The position numbers and the translations under genes are program-made. From Acidobacteriaceae bacterium (GTDB lineage Bacteria > Acidobacteriota > Terriglobia > Bryobacterales > Bryobacteraceae), in the NCBI GenBank assembly GCA_020247055.1, contig JADCJL010000262.1:1-57965 (forward strand): a stretch of DNA of 57,965 nucleotides, given 5' to 3'. Within the stretch, counting starts at the first letter, position 1, and every line of letters starts with the position of its first letter. Under the pieces are notes generated by a model that made no database searches, was not told the DNA's origin, and was given only the letters and a program-made list of their open reading frames with translations. Shown piece after piece: positions 25,705-34,751 of the stretch.

Positions 25705-27147
25705 ATGGCCCGTCGAAACATCTGCTCCGATCCGAAATCCCGCCGCATCTTCCTCGCCGACGCCGGCATGGGCCTCGCCGGCCTCGCCCTCGGCACCCTC
25801 CTCACCCCCCAATCCATCGCCGCCGTCCAGCCCCACTTCGCCCCGAAAGCCAAACGCGTCATCTGGCTCTTCATGCTCGGCGGTGTCTCCCACGTCGAAT
25901 CCTTCGACCCCAAACCCGAACTCAATAAACACGCCGGCAAACAGCTTTCGGAAACGCCCCATCGCGATACCCTCACCAACCCCTTCGTCAAGGAAAACCT
26001 CAAAGCCTTCGTCCCCGGTCAGCACCAGATCAAGCTCACGCTCTATCCCATGCAGACCGGCTACCAGCCCCGCGGTAAAAACGGCGTCCTCGTCTCCGAC
26101 TGGTTCCCCCACATCGGCAGCCAGATGCACGAAGTCTCCCTCATCCGCTCCACCTGGACCACCGACAACGACCACGGCGCCATCCTCCAGTTCCACACCG
26201 GCCGCCACATCTTCGACGGCTACCTGCCCACGCTCGGCTCCTGGGTCCACTACGGCCTCGGTTCCCTGAACGAAAACCTCCCGGCCTACATCGTCCTCGG
26301 CGAACCGCCCGGCGACTGCTGCGGCGGCAACGGCACCCATGGCTCGGGCTATCTCGGTCCCGAACACGCCGGCGTCTCCCTCGACGTCAACCCCGAAAAC
26401 CCCCTCCCCTTCGTCTCCCCCGGCGCAGAACTCTCCAAGGCCGACCAGGAGCGCGAGTTCGCCCTGCTCCGCAAGCTCAACGGCATGTCCGCCACCGAAT
26501 ACCCGCAGGACCCCGCCCTCGCCGCCCGCATCAAGTCCTACGAACTCGCCTTCCGCATGCAGATGGCTGTCCCCGAAGCCATCCAGTTCAAAGAGGAGTC
26601 CCCCGCCACCCAGAAACTCTATGGCCTCGACCAGGAGATCACCCGCCCCTTCGGCCAGGTCTGTCTCGCCGCCCGCCGCCTCTCCGAACGCGGGGTGCGC
26701 TTCGTGCAGGTCTACCACGGCGGCGCCGGCAACGCCTGGGACGCCCACAAAGACCTAAAGAAGAATCACTCCTCCCTCGCCATGAAGGTGGATCAGCCCA
26801 TCGCCGCCCTCCTGCAGGACCTCAAACAGCGCGGCCTGCTCGAGGAAACCCTGGTCGTCTGGGCCACCGAGTTCGGCCGCACCCCCGGCGCCGAAGCCTC
26901 TAACGGCCGTGACCATCACCCCTTCGGCTTCTCTGTGTTTATGGCCGGCGGCGGCGTTAAAGCCGGCGTCGTCCACGGCGCCACCGACGAAATCGGCTTC
27001 CACGCCGTCGAAAACCGCCACTACGTCACCGATATCCACGCCACCGTCCTCCACCAGCTCGGCCTCGACCCCCGCCGCCTCGATATCCCCGGCCGCAAAC
27101 GCATCGACATCGACTACGGCAAGCCGATCAAGGAGATCCTTGTTTAG
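25705..27147 (+). CDS. DUF1501 family protein, Tat-exported (second copy)
   Basis: 480 residues. The Tat leader is SRRIFLADAGMGLAGLALG. The family core follows: VIWLFMLGGVSHVESFDPKP, VVWATEFGRTPGAEASNGRD, and HHPFGFSVFMAGGGVKAGVV, with DIHATVLHQLGLDP near the end. It corresponds to the DUF1501 protein at 7174-8574, but has a longer segment between the core and the catalytic-like C terminus. AGAGGAAT precedes the ATG. Its final codons contain the ribosome-binding site AAGGAG for the overlapping S9 peptidase. Metal-binding-like D and H residues in GRDHH are intact; function remains unassigned. Confidence 0.9.
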   Translation: MARRNICSDPKSRRIFLADAGMGLAGLALGTLLTPQSIAAVQPHFAPKAKRVIWLFMLGGVSHVESFDPKPELNKHAGKQLSETPHRDTLTNPFVKENLKAFVPGQHQIKLTLYPMQTGYQPRGKNGVLVSDWFPHIGSQMHEVSLIRSTWTTDNDHGAILQFHTGRHIFDGYLPTLGSWVHYGLGSLNENLPAYIVLGEPPGDCCGGNGTHGSGYLGPEHAGVSLDVNPENPLPFVSPGAELSKADQEREFALLRKLNGMSATEYPQDPALAARIKSYELAFRMQMAVPEAIQFKEESPATQKLYGLDQEITRPFGQVCLAARRLSERGVRFVQVYHGGAGNAWDAHKDLKKNHSSLAMKVDQPIAALLQDLKQRGLLEETLVVWATEFGRTPGAEASNGRDHHPFGFSVFMAGGGVKAGVVHGATDEIGFHAVENRHYVTDIHATVLHQLGLDPRRLDIPGRKRIDIDYGKPIKEILV

Positions 27148-28930
27148 CGCCCTCGCCGCCGCGGTCTGGACCATCGAAACCCTCCTGGCCCTGCCCGCCC
27201 TCGGCGACCCCCAAATCCGCCCCGACGGCGCTGCCTACGCCTATGTCCTCAATGGCCAGGTCCACCGCGCCGCCCTCCCCACCGGCCAACCTGTCCCCGT
27301 CGCCCCGGGCAGCCGCCCCCGCTGGTCCCCCGACGGCAAACTCCTCGCCTACCTCGCCCACGGCAAAATCCTCCTCGGCAAAAAATCCTACGGCGCCGCC
27401 GTCAACGCCTACTCCTGGTCCCCCGACGGCAAGGCCTTCGCCTATCTCGCCACCGACAACCCGCCCCCGGCCGATCCCATCGTCAACCGCGAAACCAACC
27501 GCTACACCGGGCTCTTTCTCCAACCGCTCTCCGGTGCCCCGCCCCGCCGCCTCACCGGCCCTACCCGCCACGTCCTCTCCTACGCCCTCTCCCCCAACGG
27601 CAAGCGCGCCGCCGTCGCCGTCCAGCGCACCCCCAAACCGGAAGACATCTTCCACGTCGATATCCTCGAAATCGACCTCGCCACCGGCGCCGAAACCCCG
27701 CTCGTCACCCAGCCCGGCCGCGATGCCGAACCCTCCTACTCCCCCGACGGCAAGCACATCGTCTTCCACTCCCAGTGCGGCTCGCTCAACTACTTCAACG
27801 AGCGCCAGATCGGCTTAGTCCCCACGGGCGGCGGCGAAATCCAGTACGTCACCAGGTTCCACCCCTACGATGTCTTCCGCAACGGCAACGCCTACGCCTG
27901 GTCGTCCGACGGCCAGCGCCTCCGCTTCACTGCCGGCCAGAGCACCCAGGACGATCTCTGGGAGATCCACCTCCCCACCGGCCAAGCCACCCGCCTCGCC
28001 GAACAGATCTCCGGCGCGGCCAGTTTCAGCCACGACCTCTCCCGCGCCGTCTTCCTCAAAACCCAACCCGCTCATCCCCCCGAAATCGTCCTCTGGGAAA
28101 GCGGCCAGGAGCGCCAACTTACCCGGGCCTTTGCCCCGCTCTCCGCGCTCCCGACGGTCAAGAGCGAGGTGGTGCGCTGGAAGGCCCGCGACGGCCTCGC
28201 CGTCGAAGGCGTTCTTTGGCTGCCCTTTGATTTTCAGCCCGGCCGCCCCGTGCCGGTCCTCACCGAACTCCACGGCGGCCCCACCGGGGTAGCGCTCACG
28301 GCCTTCCCCACCGGCCGCACCTACCCCACCGCGGTCTTCCTCCAGCACGGCTTCGCCGTCTTTGCCCCCAACTTCCGCGGCAGTGCGAACTACGGAGCCG
28401 GGTTCCGGCACAAGAACACGCTCTCTCAGGGCGTGGGCGACTACGACGATGTCATGACCGGCCTCGACGAACTCGTCCGCCGCGGCATCGCCGACCCCAA
28501 CCGGCTCGGCGTGATGGGTTGGAGCTACGGCGGCTATCTCTCCGGCGCCACCATCGCCCAGACCAAACGGTTCCGGGCCGCCTCGGTCGGCGCCCCGTCC
28601 GTCGACTGGCTGGCTTACTACGGCGAGTTCAACGGCGCCCGCGAGGTTCTCTGGACCTACTTCGGCGGCAAGCCCCACGAGGTGCCGGAGAACTACATCC
28701 GCCACTCCTACGGCCACAAGTTGAAGGACATCACCACCCCGACGCTGCTGCAGATCGGCGCCCTTGACTGGCAGTACACGGCCCCGATCTATCAATCGCT
28801 CCGCGACCGCGAAATCCCCGTCGAGTACGTCGTCTACCCCCGCGAAGGCCACGGCATCACCGAAAAAGCCCACCAGCGCGACCTGATGGAACGCAATCTC
28901 CGCTGGATGACCAACTGGCTGAAAAACTGA
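27140..28930 (+). CDS. S9-family prolyl-oligopeptidase-like peptidase
   Basis: 596 residues from a TTG start at 27140, chosen because AAGGAG (27130-27135) lies 4 nt upstream and translation then opens directly with the usual S9 beginning (WTIETLLALPALGDPQIRPD). The start overlaps the DUF1501 stop by 8 nt, so the genes are translationally coupled. The N-terminal half is a WD40-like beta-propeller with repeated RWSPDGKLLAYL-type blades. The C-terminal catalytic domain holds GWSYGGY (Ser462), Asp543 in GALDWQYT and His571 in REGHGI. It cleaves short peptides, probably dipeptides or acyl-peptides. A typical signal peptide is not evident. Coupling to a heme/DUF pair is unusual. Confidence 0.9.
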   Translation: MFSALAAAVWTIETLLALPALGDPQIRPDGAAYAYVLNGQVHRAALPTGQPVPVAPGSRPRWSPDGKLLAYLAHGKILLGKKSYGAAVNAYSWSPDGKAFAYLATDNPPPADPIVNRETNRYTGLFLQPLSGAPPRRLTGPTRHVLSYALSPNGKRAAVAVQRTPKPEDIFHVDILEIDLATGAETPLVTQPGRDAEPSYSPDGKHIVFHSQCGSLNYFNERQIGLVPTGGGEIQYVTRFHPYDVFRNGNAYAWSSDGQRLRFTAGQSTQDDLWEIHLPTGQATRLAEQISGAASFSHDLSRAVFLKTQPAHPPEIVLWESGQERQLTRAFAPLSALPTVKSEVVRWKARDGLAVEGVLWLPFDFQPGRPVPVLTELHGGPTGVALTAFPTGRTYPTAVFLQHGFAVFAPNFRGSANYGAGFRHKNTLSQGVGDYDDVMTGLDELVRRGIADPNRLGVMGWSYGGYLSGATIAQTKRFRAASVGAPSVDWLAYYGEFNGAREVLWTYFGGKPHEVPENYIRHSYGHKLKDITTPTLLQIGALDWQYTAPIYQSLRDREIPVEYVVYPREGHGITEKAHQRDLMERNLRWMTNWLKN

Positions 28931-28931
28931 T

Positions 28932-31217
28932 CTACTGGTCCTCGGGAAGCGTGAAGCACAGGATATTCGGGCCCGCTGCAAACGCCAGATACTGCCGGCC
29001 CGCCGCCGCGAACGTCATCGGCGAAGAGCGCCAACTGTGCCCGTCCCCGAGCGCCGCCGACGCGTTTGTCTGGATGTGCCACAGGTCCTGGCCCGTCCGC
29101 GCATCCACGGCGCCCAGCGCCCCGCTGTCCTCCCCAAAGAAGATCACGCCACCGGTGGAAAGCACCCCGCCCCAACTGTCGGCCGGGCCCTGCTGGCCCA
29201 CCTCCCACACCCGCTTGCCTGTTTCGATATCAATCGCCCGCAGAAACATCCGCCCCGGCTCAAGCGCAATCGGCTTCGGATTCCAACTCGGCGGCTTCGT
29301 GTAGATCCCGCAGGCCTCCCGCGTCTGCAGGTAGAACAGACCCGTCTCCGGGCTCAGCGCCATCGACGGCCAGTTCGTCGCGCCCAGAACGTTCGGGCAG
29401 ACCTTCGTGCCGTCGCGCTGTGGCTCGAGCCCCGGTACGACGATCGGCCGCCCGTCCTTGCCAATGCCCGTCGCCCACGTCAGCTTATCGACGAACTTCT
29501 CGCCCAGCAGCAGTTCGCCCGTCGTGCGGTCGAACACGTACAGAAACCCATTGCGATTAGCCTGAATCAGCAGCTTCCGCTCGCGCCCGCGGTAGGTGCG
29601 GTTGACGAGCAGCGGCGTCTGCCCCGCGTCCCAGTCGTACAGGTCATGGGGGGTGAACTGATAGTGCCACTTTAGCTTGCCGGTTGTGGCATCGAGTGCG
29701 ATCACCGAATCCGAGTAGAGGTTGTCGCCTTTGCGCTGATCGCCGTTCATCGCCGGATACGGGTTGCCCGTGCCCCAGAAGACGGTGTTGGTTTCCGGGT
29801 CAAACGTCCCCGTCATCCACGTCGCGCCGCCCCCGCCGAACTCGCCGAGCGCGGTGCCCTGCCAGGTCTCCGACCGCGGTTCGCCTGGCTTCGGAACCGT
29901 CCAGAAACGCCAGACCCGTTCGCCGGTCGAGGCCTTGTAGGCGTCCAGGAACCCCCGCATGCCCAGGTCGCCGCCGGACACCCCGGCCACCACCAGATCG
30001 TTGACAATCAGCGGCGCGGCCGTGTTGCCGATATTCGTCTTGTCCGTCACGCCCTCGGTGATCACCGACTCCCAAAGCAGTGCGCCCGTCACCCGATGCA
30101 GCGCCAGCAGGTGCGCGTTGTCCGTCACGACGAACACCCGGTCGCCCAACACCGCCACGCCGCGGTTGGTGCCCTTGGCCGGATCGCCCTTGGTTTCGGG
30201 GGACCGCGGCCGCTCGTATTTCCAGATGGTGCGGCCGGCGCGCGCATCGAGGGCGTGCACCTGATTCGGCCCGGTGACATACATAACCCCATCGATCACC
30301 ACCGGCGTCAGCTCCAGCGTGTTGTGGTCAATCGGGTAGACCCACGCCAGCTGCAGCTTCGCGACGTTGGCCGGGGTGATCTGCCCCAGCGGACTATGCC
30401 GGTTTCCGGTGAGCGCGCCGTGGTAGGTGGGCCAATCGTGCGGGTTCGCCGCGAGCTTCCCGGTCTCGTTGGCCCATGCCCGCGCCGGCTGCCCCGCCAC
30501 CGGCCCGGTCAGGCCCGCCAGGTACGCCATCACGTCGCGGCAGTCGCCGCACTTGGCCGGGGGCATGGCCGAACCGGTCTCGATCTGCACCTCCCGCAGC
30601 TCGCGCTGGTTGAGCAGGTGGAAGCGGCCGCTCGCGTCCTGCAGTTGCAGGTTGTAGCGGCTGCGGTTGCGGGCGAAGCCCCGCAGCTCCCGCCCGTCGG
30701 CCGTCCGCACCCGCGCCGGCTCATAGCCGGGCCGCACCTTCGCGCTCGGGTTCGCGAGCGCCTCGGTGATTTCGGCCACCGTCAGCTCGTTGCCGATGCT
30801 CGACAGATCCGGCCCCTTAGCCTCGCCCCGTCCCCCCACCATGTGGCAGGAGGCACACCCGCCTTCTCCGAAAAAGAACCGCTCGCCGGCCGCTCTGTCC
30901 CCCGCCGGAATGTTGCCCGCGGCGGGCGCCGAGTAGGCGCGCACGAACTTCGTCAACTGGTCGAGTTCCGCCGCCGCCAGGCGCGGAAAGGCCGGCATCC
31001 CGCGCGCCGGCACCCCGTTGCGAATCGTCTCGCGGGTCTGCTCGAAACTGTTGGTCCGCAGCCGCCGCGAATTCGTCAGGTTCGGCCCGCGTTCGGTACC
31101 GCGTGCGTCGCTGCCGTGGCAGACGGCGCACTGCCTGTCATAAAGGGCGCGGACATCCTGCGCCGGAACGTCGAGCGCGAGGAGGTGCGCGAGTGAGAAA
31201 AGGGCGGCGAATCGCAT
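28932..31217 (-). CDS. PQQ-dependent dehydrogenase with two N-terminal cytochrome c domains
   Basis: 761 residues. A signal peptide (MRFAALFSLAHLLALDVPAQ) is followed by two cytochrome c modules: CAVCH (C30, C33, H34) with a likely Met ligand in GMPAF, and CASCH (C121, C124, H125). A quinoprotein beta-propeller runs from about residue 260, starting DWPTYHGALTGNRHSPL and showing tryptophan-docking blades such as VHALDARAGRTIWKYE. It should oxidise an alcohol, sugar or aldehyde in the periplasm and pass electrons through its own hemes. Placing hemes N-terminal is less common than the C-terminal fusion of type II quinohaemoproteins. It lies 14 nt downstream of the CBM9-like gene, with a GTAGAAT box in the gap. 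Confidence 0.9.
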   Translation of the reverse strand: MRFAALFSLAHLLALDVPAQDVRALYDRQCAVCHGSDARGTERGPNLTNSRRLRTNSFEQTRETIRNGVPARGMPAFPRLAAAELDQLTKFVRAYSAPAAGNIPAGDRAAGERFFFGEGGCASCHMVGGRGEAKGPDLSSIGNELTVAEITEALANPSAKVRPGYEPARVRTADGRELRGFARNRSRYNLQLQDASGRFHLLNQRELREVQIETGSAMPPAKCGDCRDVMAYLAGLTGPVAGQPARAWANETGKLAANPHDWPTYHGALTGNRHSPLGQITPANVAKLQLAWVYPIDHNTLELTPVVIDGVMYVTGPNQVHALDARAGRTIWKYERPRSPETKGDPAKGTNRGVAVLGDRVFVVTDNAHLLALHRVTGALLWESVITEGVTDKTNIGNTAAPLIVNDLVVAGVSGGDLGMRGFLDAYKASTGERVWRFWTVPKPGEPRSETWQGTALGEFGGGGATWMTGTFDPETNTVFWGTGNPYPAMNGDQRKGDNLYSDSVIALDATTGKLKWHYQFTPHDLYDWDAGQTPLLVNRTYRGRERKLLIQANRNGFLYVFDRTTGELLLGEKFVDKLTWATGIGKDGRPIVVPGLEPQRDGTKVCPNVLGATNWPSMALSPETGLFYLQTREACGIYTKPPSWNPKPIALEPGRMFLRAIDIETGKRVWEVGQQGPADSWGGVLSTGGVIFFGEDSGALGAVDARTGQDLWHIQTNASAALGDGHSWRSSPMTFAAAGRQYLAFAAGPNILCFTLPEDQ

Positions 31218-31228
31218 GGTCCTGTTTG

Positions 31229-31235
31229 ATTCTAC
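31229..31235 (-). promoter_or_regulatory. GTAGAAT box overlapping the CBM9-like stop codon
   Basis: On the minus strand GTAGAAT lies 11 nt before the ATG at 31217, and its TAG is the stop codon of the upstream gene. It may give the quinoprotein a promoter of its own. Confidence 0.4.
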
Positions 31236-32035
31236 TTAGGTTGGCGCGCAACGGGAGAGAGCGGCCCGGTGAGCGTAAACGCGGTCCAGGACGCATCGTT
31301 ATCCCCCCGGCCATAGATCAGAAAATGCCCGCCGTACTCCCCGCCATCGGGATCGGTGTGCACAATCGTCAGGCCGTAGGTGTCGCCGATTTTCGGCGCG
31401 CGCCACGCCGTGCTGCTCACCCCGAACGTCGGCGCCATCGCCACGCGAGCTTCGAGCGTGAAACCTTGCTGGTTCGGCTTCACCGCCCACGCGACGGCCC
31501 CGGCCGGGATTGGCTCTTCGAGGTAGGTTTTGCCGCCGGGCGCGCCGTGGCGCCACCAGGCGGCGTAGGGCGGCTTGGCCGGGTCGGCGACGAAACAGAA
31601 GGCGTTATCGCGTTCGCCGAAGTTCTGGCCGCGGGCCTGGCGCGGGGCTTCGATAAACCAACAGATTGCGTCCTTGAAATACCAGCGCTTGGGCGCGTGG
31701 GCGGGGTCGGCTACGTCGTTGACGTTGTCGGCGACCTCCGCGCCGAGATACAGATAGGTGTCGTCCCAGGCGGTGTAGTAGCGCGCGGCCAGGTCCTGCT
31801 CCGGCGTCGCGGTCTCGCCCGGATGCAGCGTGATCCGATTCCTCTCCGGTTCGTACCACGGAGAGCGCCGCAGCCGTTCGATATCCCAGAGGCCGTCGTT
31901 GTGGGCCAGTCGCTTCCACTCGCTCAGATTGCCGTCGATGGTGGGTGGGGTGGTCAGTTTGGGGATCTGCGCCGAGGCGATGGCCGGAAGCAGCCACAGG
32001 AGCACCCGGGCCCCGGCTCGGGAGGACAGGGTCAT
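31232..32035 (-). CDS. Exported CBM9-like carbohydrate-binding protein
   Basis: 267 residues. A signal peptide (MTLSSRAGARVLLWLLPAIASAQ) leads to a single beta-sandwich with the opening PTIDGNLSEWKRL and YLYLGAEVADNVNDV phrases, characteristic of the family-9 carbohydrate-binding/DUF1083-like fold. Aromatic-rich stretches (AAWWRHGAPG, RWYFKDAICWFIEA) could form a sugar platform. It probably binds a glycan or heme-linked ligand in the periplasm. Co-location with the quinoprotein suggests a sugar or sugar-derived alcohol as shared substrate, which is inference. An in-frame ATG at 32053 would lengthen the leader by six residues; I prefer 32035. Confidence 0.75.
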   Translation of the reverse strand: MTLSSRAGARVLLWLLPAIASAQIPKLTTPPTIDGNLSEWKRLAHNDGLWDIERLRRSPWYEPERNRITLHPGETATPEQDLAARYYTAWDDTYLYLGAEVADNVNDVADPAHAPKRWYFKDAICWFIEAPRQARGQNFGERDNAFCFVADPAKPPYAAWWRHGAPGGKTYLEEPIPAGAVAWAVKPNQQGFTLEARVAMAPTFGVSSTAWRAPKIGDTYGLTIVHTDPDGGEYGGHFLIYGRGDNDASWTAFTLTGPLSPVARQPK

Positions 32036-32141
32036 CAGAGCGTACGGTATCACGTTCCCGGACCACCGCCGCGAGCCCCGAAACGGGGTTTGGCGTGCCG
32101 CCGTCCGCCCCGCGCGGACCTTAAAGACCGCTATGGCCTAA

Positions 32142-32173
32142 ACCTTAGAAGACGAACCGCCGATTTCTAAGGT
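32142..32173. promoter_or_regulatory. 9-bp inverted repeat upstream of the 530-residue gene
   Basis: ACCTTAGAA (32142-32150) and TTCTAAGGT (32165-32173) are perfect complements separated by 14 nt, about one and a half helical turns for the half-site centres. A further ACCTTAAAG half-site-like sequence lies at 32118-32126. The repeat ends 20 nt before the ATG at 32194, so it could be an operator or a leader hairpin. Confidence 0.5.
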
Positions 32174-32193
32174 GAGGTCTGCAGAGTCAGTCT

Positions 32194-33786
32194 ATGGCGC
32201 TTCCCCACATTGCCCTGCCGGGTACCGGCATTGAAGTCGTACTTGGCGCTCCGATTCCGGCGGCGAGGAACGAGAGCGGGCGGATCGACCGGCTCTCGGA
32301 GCTATTAAACGGTGCGATGTACCCGTCGAACGCGGGGAGTCCGCGGATGCAGTTTCCATGGACCTGGCTGGCGCGGTTGGAGGATCTGCCGCTGCCGTCG
32401 GCGATGATTGCCTCGTTGGCGGCCGGGGGGATCGTCTATGCACTGCAACTGGCGGAGATGCTGGGACGCTCGGTCCCGCTGCTGCCGCGGGTGCGCCGGG
32501 ACCTGGAAGCCTGTTGCCGTCAGTTGGGGATTGAGCCGGGCGATCAGGCGCCGGCATGGTTCAAAGAGCATCTCGAAACGCTGGAAGCGGCGTTTGGCGA
32601 AGCGGTCCGGCACAAAGTGGTGGAGCACGTCTCCTGGCAGTTGCCGTTTGCGCAGGCGGTGGCGCCCGCGGGCAGGCCGGCGGAGGGGGCGCGGCCGGCG
32701 GCGCGGGGAGGCGGCGAACTGCCCTGGATGAATCTGCCGGCGGGTTTGGCCGTACCCGCCCTGCAGCGGCCGGTGATCGCGTTGACGCCGCCCGATCCGG
32801 TCAACGCGCTGACCGGATTCACGGTGGCGGGTCCGGGTGCTTTGGAGTTGACGATGGCGTATCCGGTGCCGTCTTCGCCGGCGGACCGGGTGTGGCTATG
32901 GAAGCGGGAAGAGGCTGGGCCGGTTGGTCACGCCCTTTGCGGTGGGGCCGGGAGGGGCTGGCGAGTGGAGGGTATCGCCAACGCGCACAGCGTTCTGGGC
33001 GTATCACTCGAGCGATCCGGGGTTTGCCTGGGGTCGACGTTTCGTTCCGAAGGCGACCTGGCTGAGGTGGTGTTGATCGCCGAAGGCTGGGAGAACCTGG
33101 CCGGTTGGCTGCGATGGTCCCGGGCGCCGGTATTTGAAGGGTTGGTCAAGCGGGCCGTGGCGCGCCGCGTCAAGGCCGAGCCGGAGGCTACGCTGGCCGC
33201 CTGGCTGGCGGCCGACGGCCCGGAGGGGTTGGCGGCGCCGGGTGGTCCGGCCACGGCGGAGCTGTTTCAGGAGTTTTTCGGCAACTGGTGGGCGAGTGCG
33301 GAGGAGGCCGATGCGATGCTGCGGGCGGCGTCCCTGCAGGGAAAGGATCCGGAGGCGTGGGTGCGTCTGGCGGAGGCGTATCCCATTCTGCTCGGCCAGG
33401 TGCTGGCCGCGGGTTGGCTGGAGCGTCCGGCGTCCGCCCGGCAGGCGCTGCGGGCGGAAGTTTGTGACCGGTTGGCGCGGTGGATCACCCCGGAAGGCCA
33501 AGGCGGGGAGGCGCATTGGGAGTTGGCTGAACAGGCGGCTTTGGGCCGGGCGGCGGCGGAATGGGGCGTTGGGGAGTGGTTTTTCACCTCGCGCGGCCAG
33601 ATCGGGGCGCTCAGCGATTGGGTGCATGGGCGGCCGGTGCCGCCGGAGATGCGGCGGCGGTGGATGAGCGCGTGGGCGGGCCCGGGAGCGTGCCAGTGGA
33701 CGGCCATGCACGTGGTGCGGGAGTTGTGGCGCGAGGCCCGGGTAGGGGCGGAAGTGCGGGGGGGGCTACCGGCTGATGCCGGTTAG
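32194..33786 (+). CDS. Unrecognised 530-residue protein
   Basis: I do not recognise this protein. It has no signal peptide and no transmembrane segment. The N-terminal third (to about 150) is mostly amphipathic helix with [20 protein letters not shown] and [18 protein letters not shown] low-complexity Ala/Gly/Pro linker (about 155-180) leads to a beta-rich middle (about 195-300) and a Trp-rich helical C-terminal half containing [20 protein letters not shown]. Codons end mainly in G (GCG, GGG, CGG), unlike the C-ending usage of the genes at 23236-28930, so its history may differ. Its 3' end overlaps thiG by 21 bp in convergent orientation. The Shine-Dalgarno is weak. Position next to the T6SS operon may or may not be meaningful. 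Confidence 0.72.
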   Translation: MALPHIALPGTGIEVVLGAPIPAARNESGRIDRLSELLNGAMYPSNAGSPRMQFPWTWLARLEDLPLPSAMIASLAAGGIVYALQLAEMLGRSVPLLPRVRRDLEACCRQLGIEPGDQAPAWFKEHLETLEAAFGEAVRHKVVEHVSWQLPFAQAVAPAGRPAEGARPAARGGGELPWMNLPAGLAVPALQRPVIALTPPDPVNALTGFTVAGPGALELTMAYPVPSSPADRVWLWKREEAGPVGHALCGGAGRGWRVEGIANAHSVLGVSLERSGVCLGSTFRSEGDLAEVVLIAEGWENLAGWLRWSRAPVFEGLVKRAVARRVKAEPEATLAAWLAADGPEGLAAPGGPATAELFQEFFGNWWASAEEADAMLRAASLQGKDPEAWVRLAEAYPILLGQVLAAGWLERPASARQALRAEVCDRLARWITPEGQGGEAHWELAEQAALGRAAAEWGVGEWFFTSRGQIGALSDWVHGRPVPPEMRRRWMSAWAGPGACQWTAMHVVRELWREARVGAEVRGGLPADAG

Positions 33787-34542
33787 GGGGCTCGAGGCGC
33801 TGGCGTAGAGCCGGCGGGGCATGCGCCCGGCCTCGAAAGCGAGTCGCCCGGCGTGGACAGCGTGGTTCATGGCGGCGGCCATGCGCGGGGCATCGGTGGC
33901 TTCGGCGATGGCCGTGTTCATTAGGATGCCGTCGTAGCCCAACTCCATGGCGATGACGGCGTCGCTGGCGGTTCCCACGCCGGCGTCGACGATGAGGGGC
34001 ACGGCCGTAATCTTTTCGCGCAGGATGCGCAGGTTGGTCAGGTTCTGAATGCCGAGTCCGGAGCCGATGGGCGCGGCGAGCGGCATGACGGCGGCGGCGC
34101 CGGCGTCGATCAGTTTGCGGGCGTTGATCAGGTCGTCAGTAGTGTAGGGCAGGACCACGAAGCCCTCTTTGGCGAGTACGCGGGTTGCTTCGAGCAGGCC
34201 TTCGTTGTCGGGGAACAGGGTCTCCGGGTCCCCGATGACTTCGAGCTTCACCCAGTGGGAGAGCCCGACCTCGCGGCCGAGGCGGGCGGCGCGGATGGCC
34301 TCGTCGGCGTTGTAGCAGGCGGCGGTATTGGGGAGTAGAAAGTACCGGTCGCGGGGGATGTAGTCGAGCAGGGACTCGCGCGTGCGATCGGTCAGGTTGA
34401 CCCGGCGGACCGCTACCGTCACCACTTCGGCGCCGGAGGCTTCATGGCACGCCGCCATTTCCTGATGCGACCGGTACTTGCCGGTGCCGACCAGGAGGCG
34501 GGAGCGGAAGGGGCGACCCGCGATTGTCAAACCATCACTCAT
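33766..34542 (-). CDS. thiG: Thiazole synthase ThiG
   Basis: 258 residues matching ThiG over its full length. The enzyme condenses 1-deoxy-xylulose-5-phosphate, a ThiS-thiocarboxylate and dehydroglycine to form the thiazole phosphate of thiamin. The catalytic Schiff-base Lys is at position 99 in [11 protein letters not shown]. Other signatures are [33 protein letters not shown] and [15 protein letters not shown], with the phosphate-binding [11 protein letters not shown]. It stands alone here, with no thiS, thiF, thiH/thiO or thiE in the window. A GTAGAAT box lies 6 nt upstream of the ATG, leaving no room for the TPP riboswitch that often controls thi genes. Confidence 0.96.
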   Translation of the reverse strand: MSDGLTIAGRPFRSRLLVGTGKYRSHQEMAACHEASGAEVVTVAVRRVNLTDRTRESLLDYIPRDRYFLLPNTAACYNADEAIRAARLGREVGLSHWVKLEVIGDPETLFPDNEGLLEATRVLAKEGFVVLPYTTDDLINARKLIDAGAAAVMPLAAPIGSGLGIQNLTNLRILREKITAVPLIVDAGVGTASDAVIAMELGYDGILMNTAIAEATDAPRMAAAMNHAVHAGRLAFEAGRMPRRLYASASSPLTGISR

Positions 34543-34548
34543 ATTTCT

Positions 34549-34555
34549 ATTCTAC
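34549..34555 (-). promoter_or_regulatory. GTAGAAT box, predicted leaderless thiG promoter
   Basis: On the minus strand GTAGAAT is 6 nt from the thiG ATG at 34542, the same geometry as at 20786-20792. No Shine-Dalgarno is present. Confidence 0.45.
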
Positions 34556-34722
34556 GCCGCCGCGGATTTGCAGAAACGAATCAAAGGAAGACAGCACAAG
34601 AGTTTGAACGCGGCTGGTGAATATTTTTGCGATTTCTGATCCAAATAGGGCACTGAATCCGCGTTCCCTATGAGCCGTTGCTGGAAAGAGTCTGAGCGGG
34701 CCGGAATGATACCTTAATTCAC
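34556..34722. other. AT-richer intergenic spacer between thiG and the T6SS promoter
   Basis: This part of the 321-bp gap is noticeably less GC-rich than the rest of the window. A minus-strand open frame through it (34837-34547) has no family resemblance and no ribosome-binding site. It may hold upstream activator sites for the T6SS promoter, but none can be identified by eye. Confidence 0.5.
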
Positions 34723-34751
34723 TTGACTGGCCTGTGAGGCACCGATATACT
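34723..34751 (+). promoter_or_regulatory. Sigma-70-type promoter of the T6SS operon
   Basis: TTGACT (34723-34728) and TATACT (34746-34751) are separated by exactly 17 bp, each one mismatch from consensus. The predicted transcript start is near 34758, leaving a leader of about 106 nt before tssB. This is the best conventional promoter in the window. Confidence 0.8.

Noticed and set aside
23245-26748. 1167-codon minus-strand frame rich in Gly, Glu and Val
   Set aside because: It arises from uniformly C-ending codons of the plus-strand DUF1549/DUF1553 and DUF1501 genes and resembles no protein.
34543-34650. TPP riboswitch in front of thiG
   Set aside because: The GTAGAAT box is only 6 nt from the ATG and no thi-box-like CTGAGA signature is present on the thiG strand.
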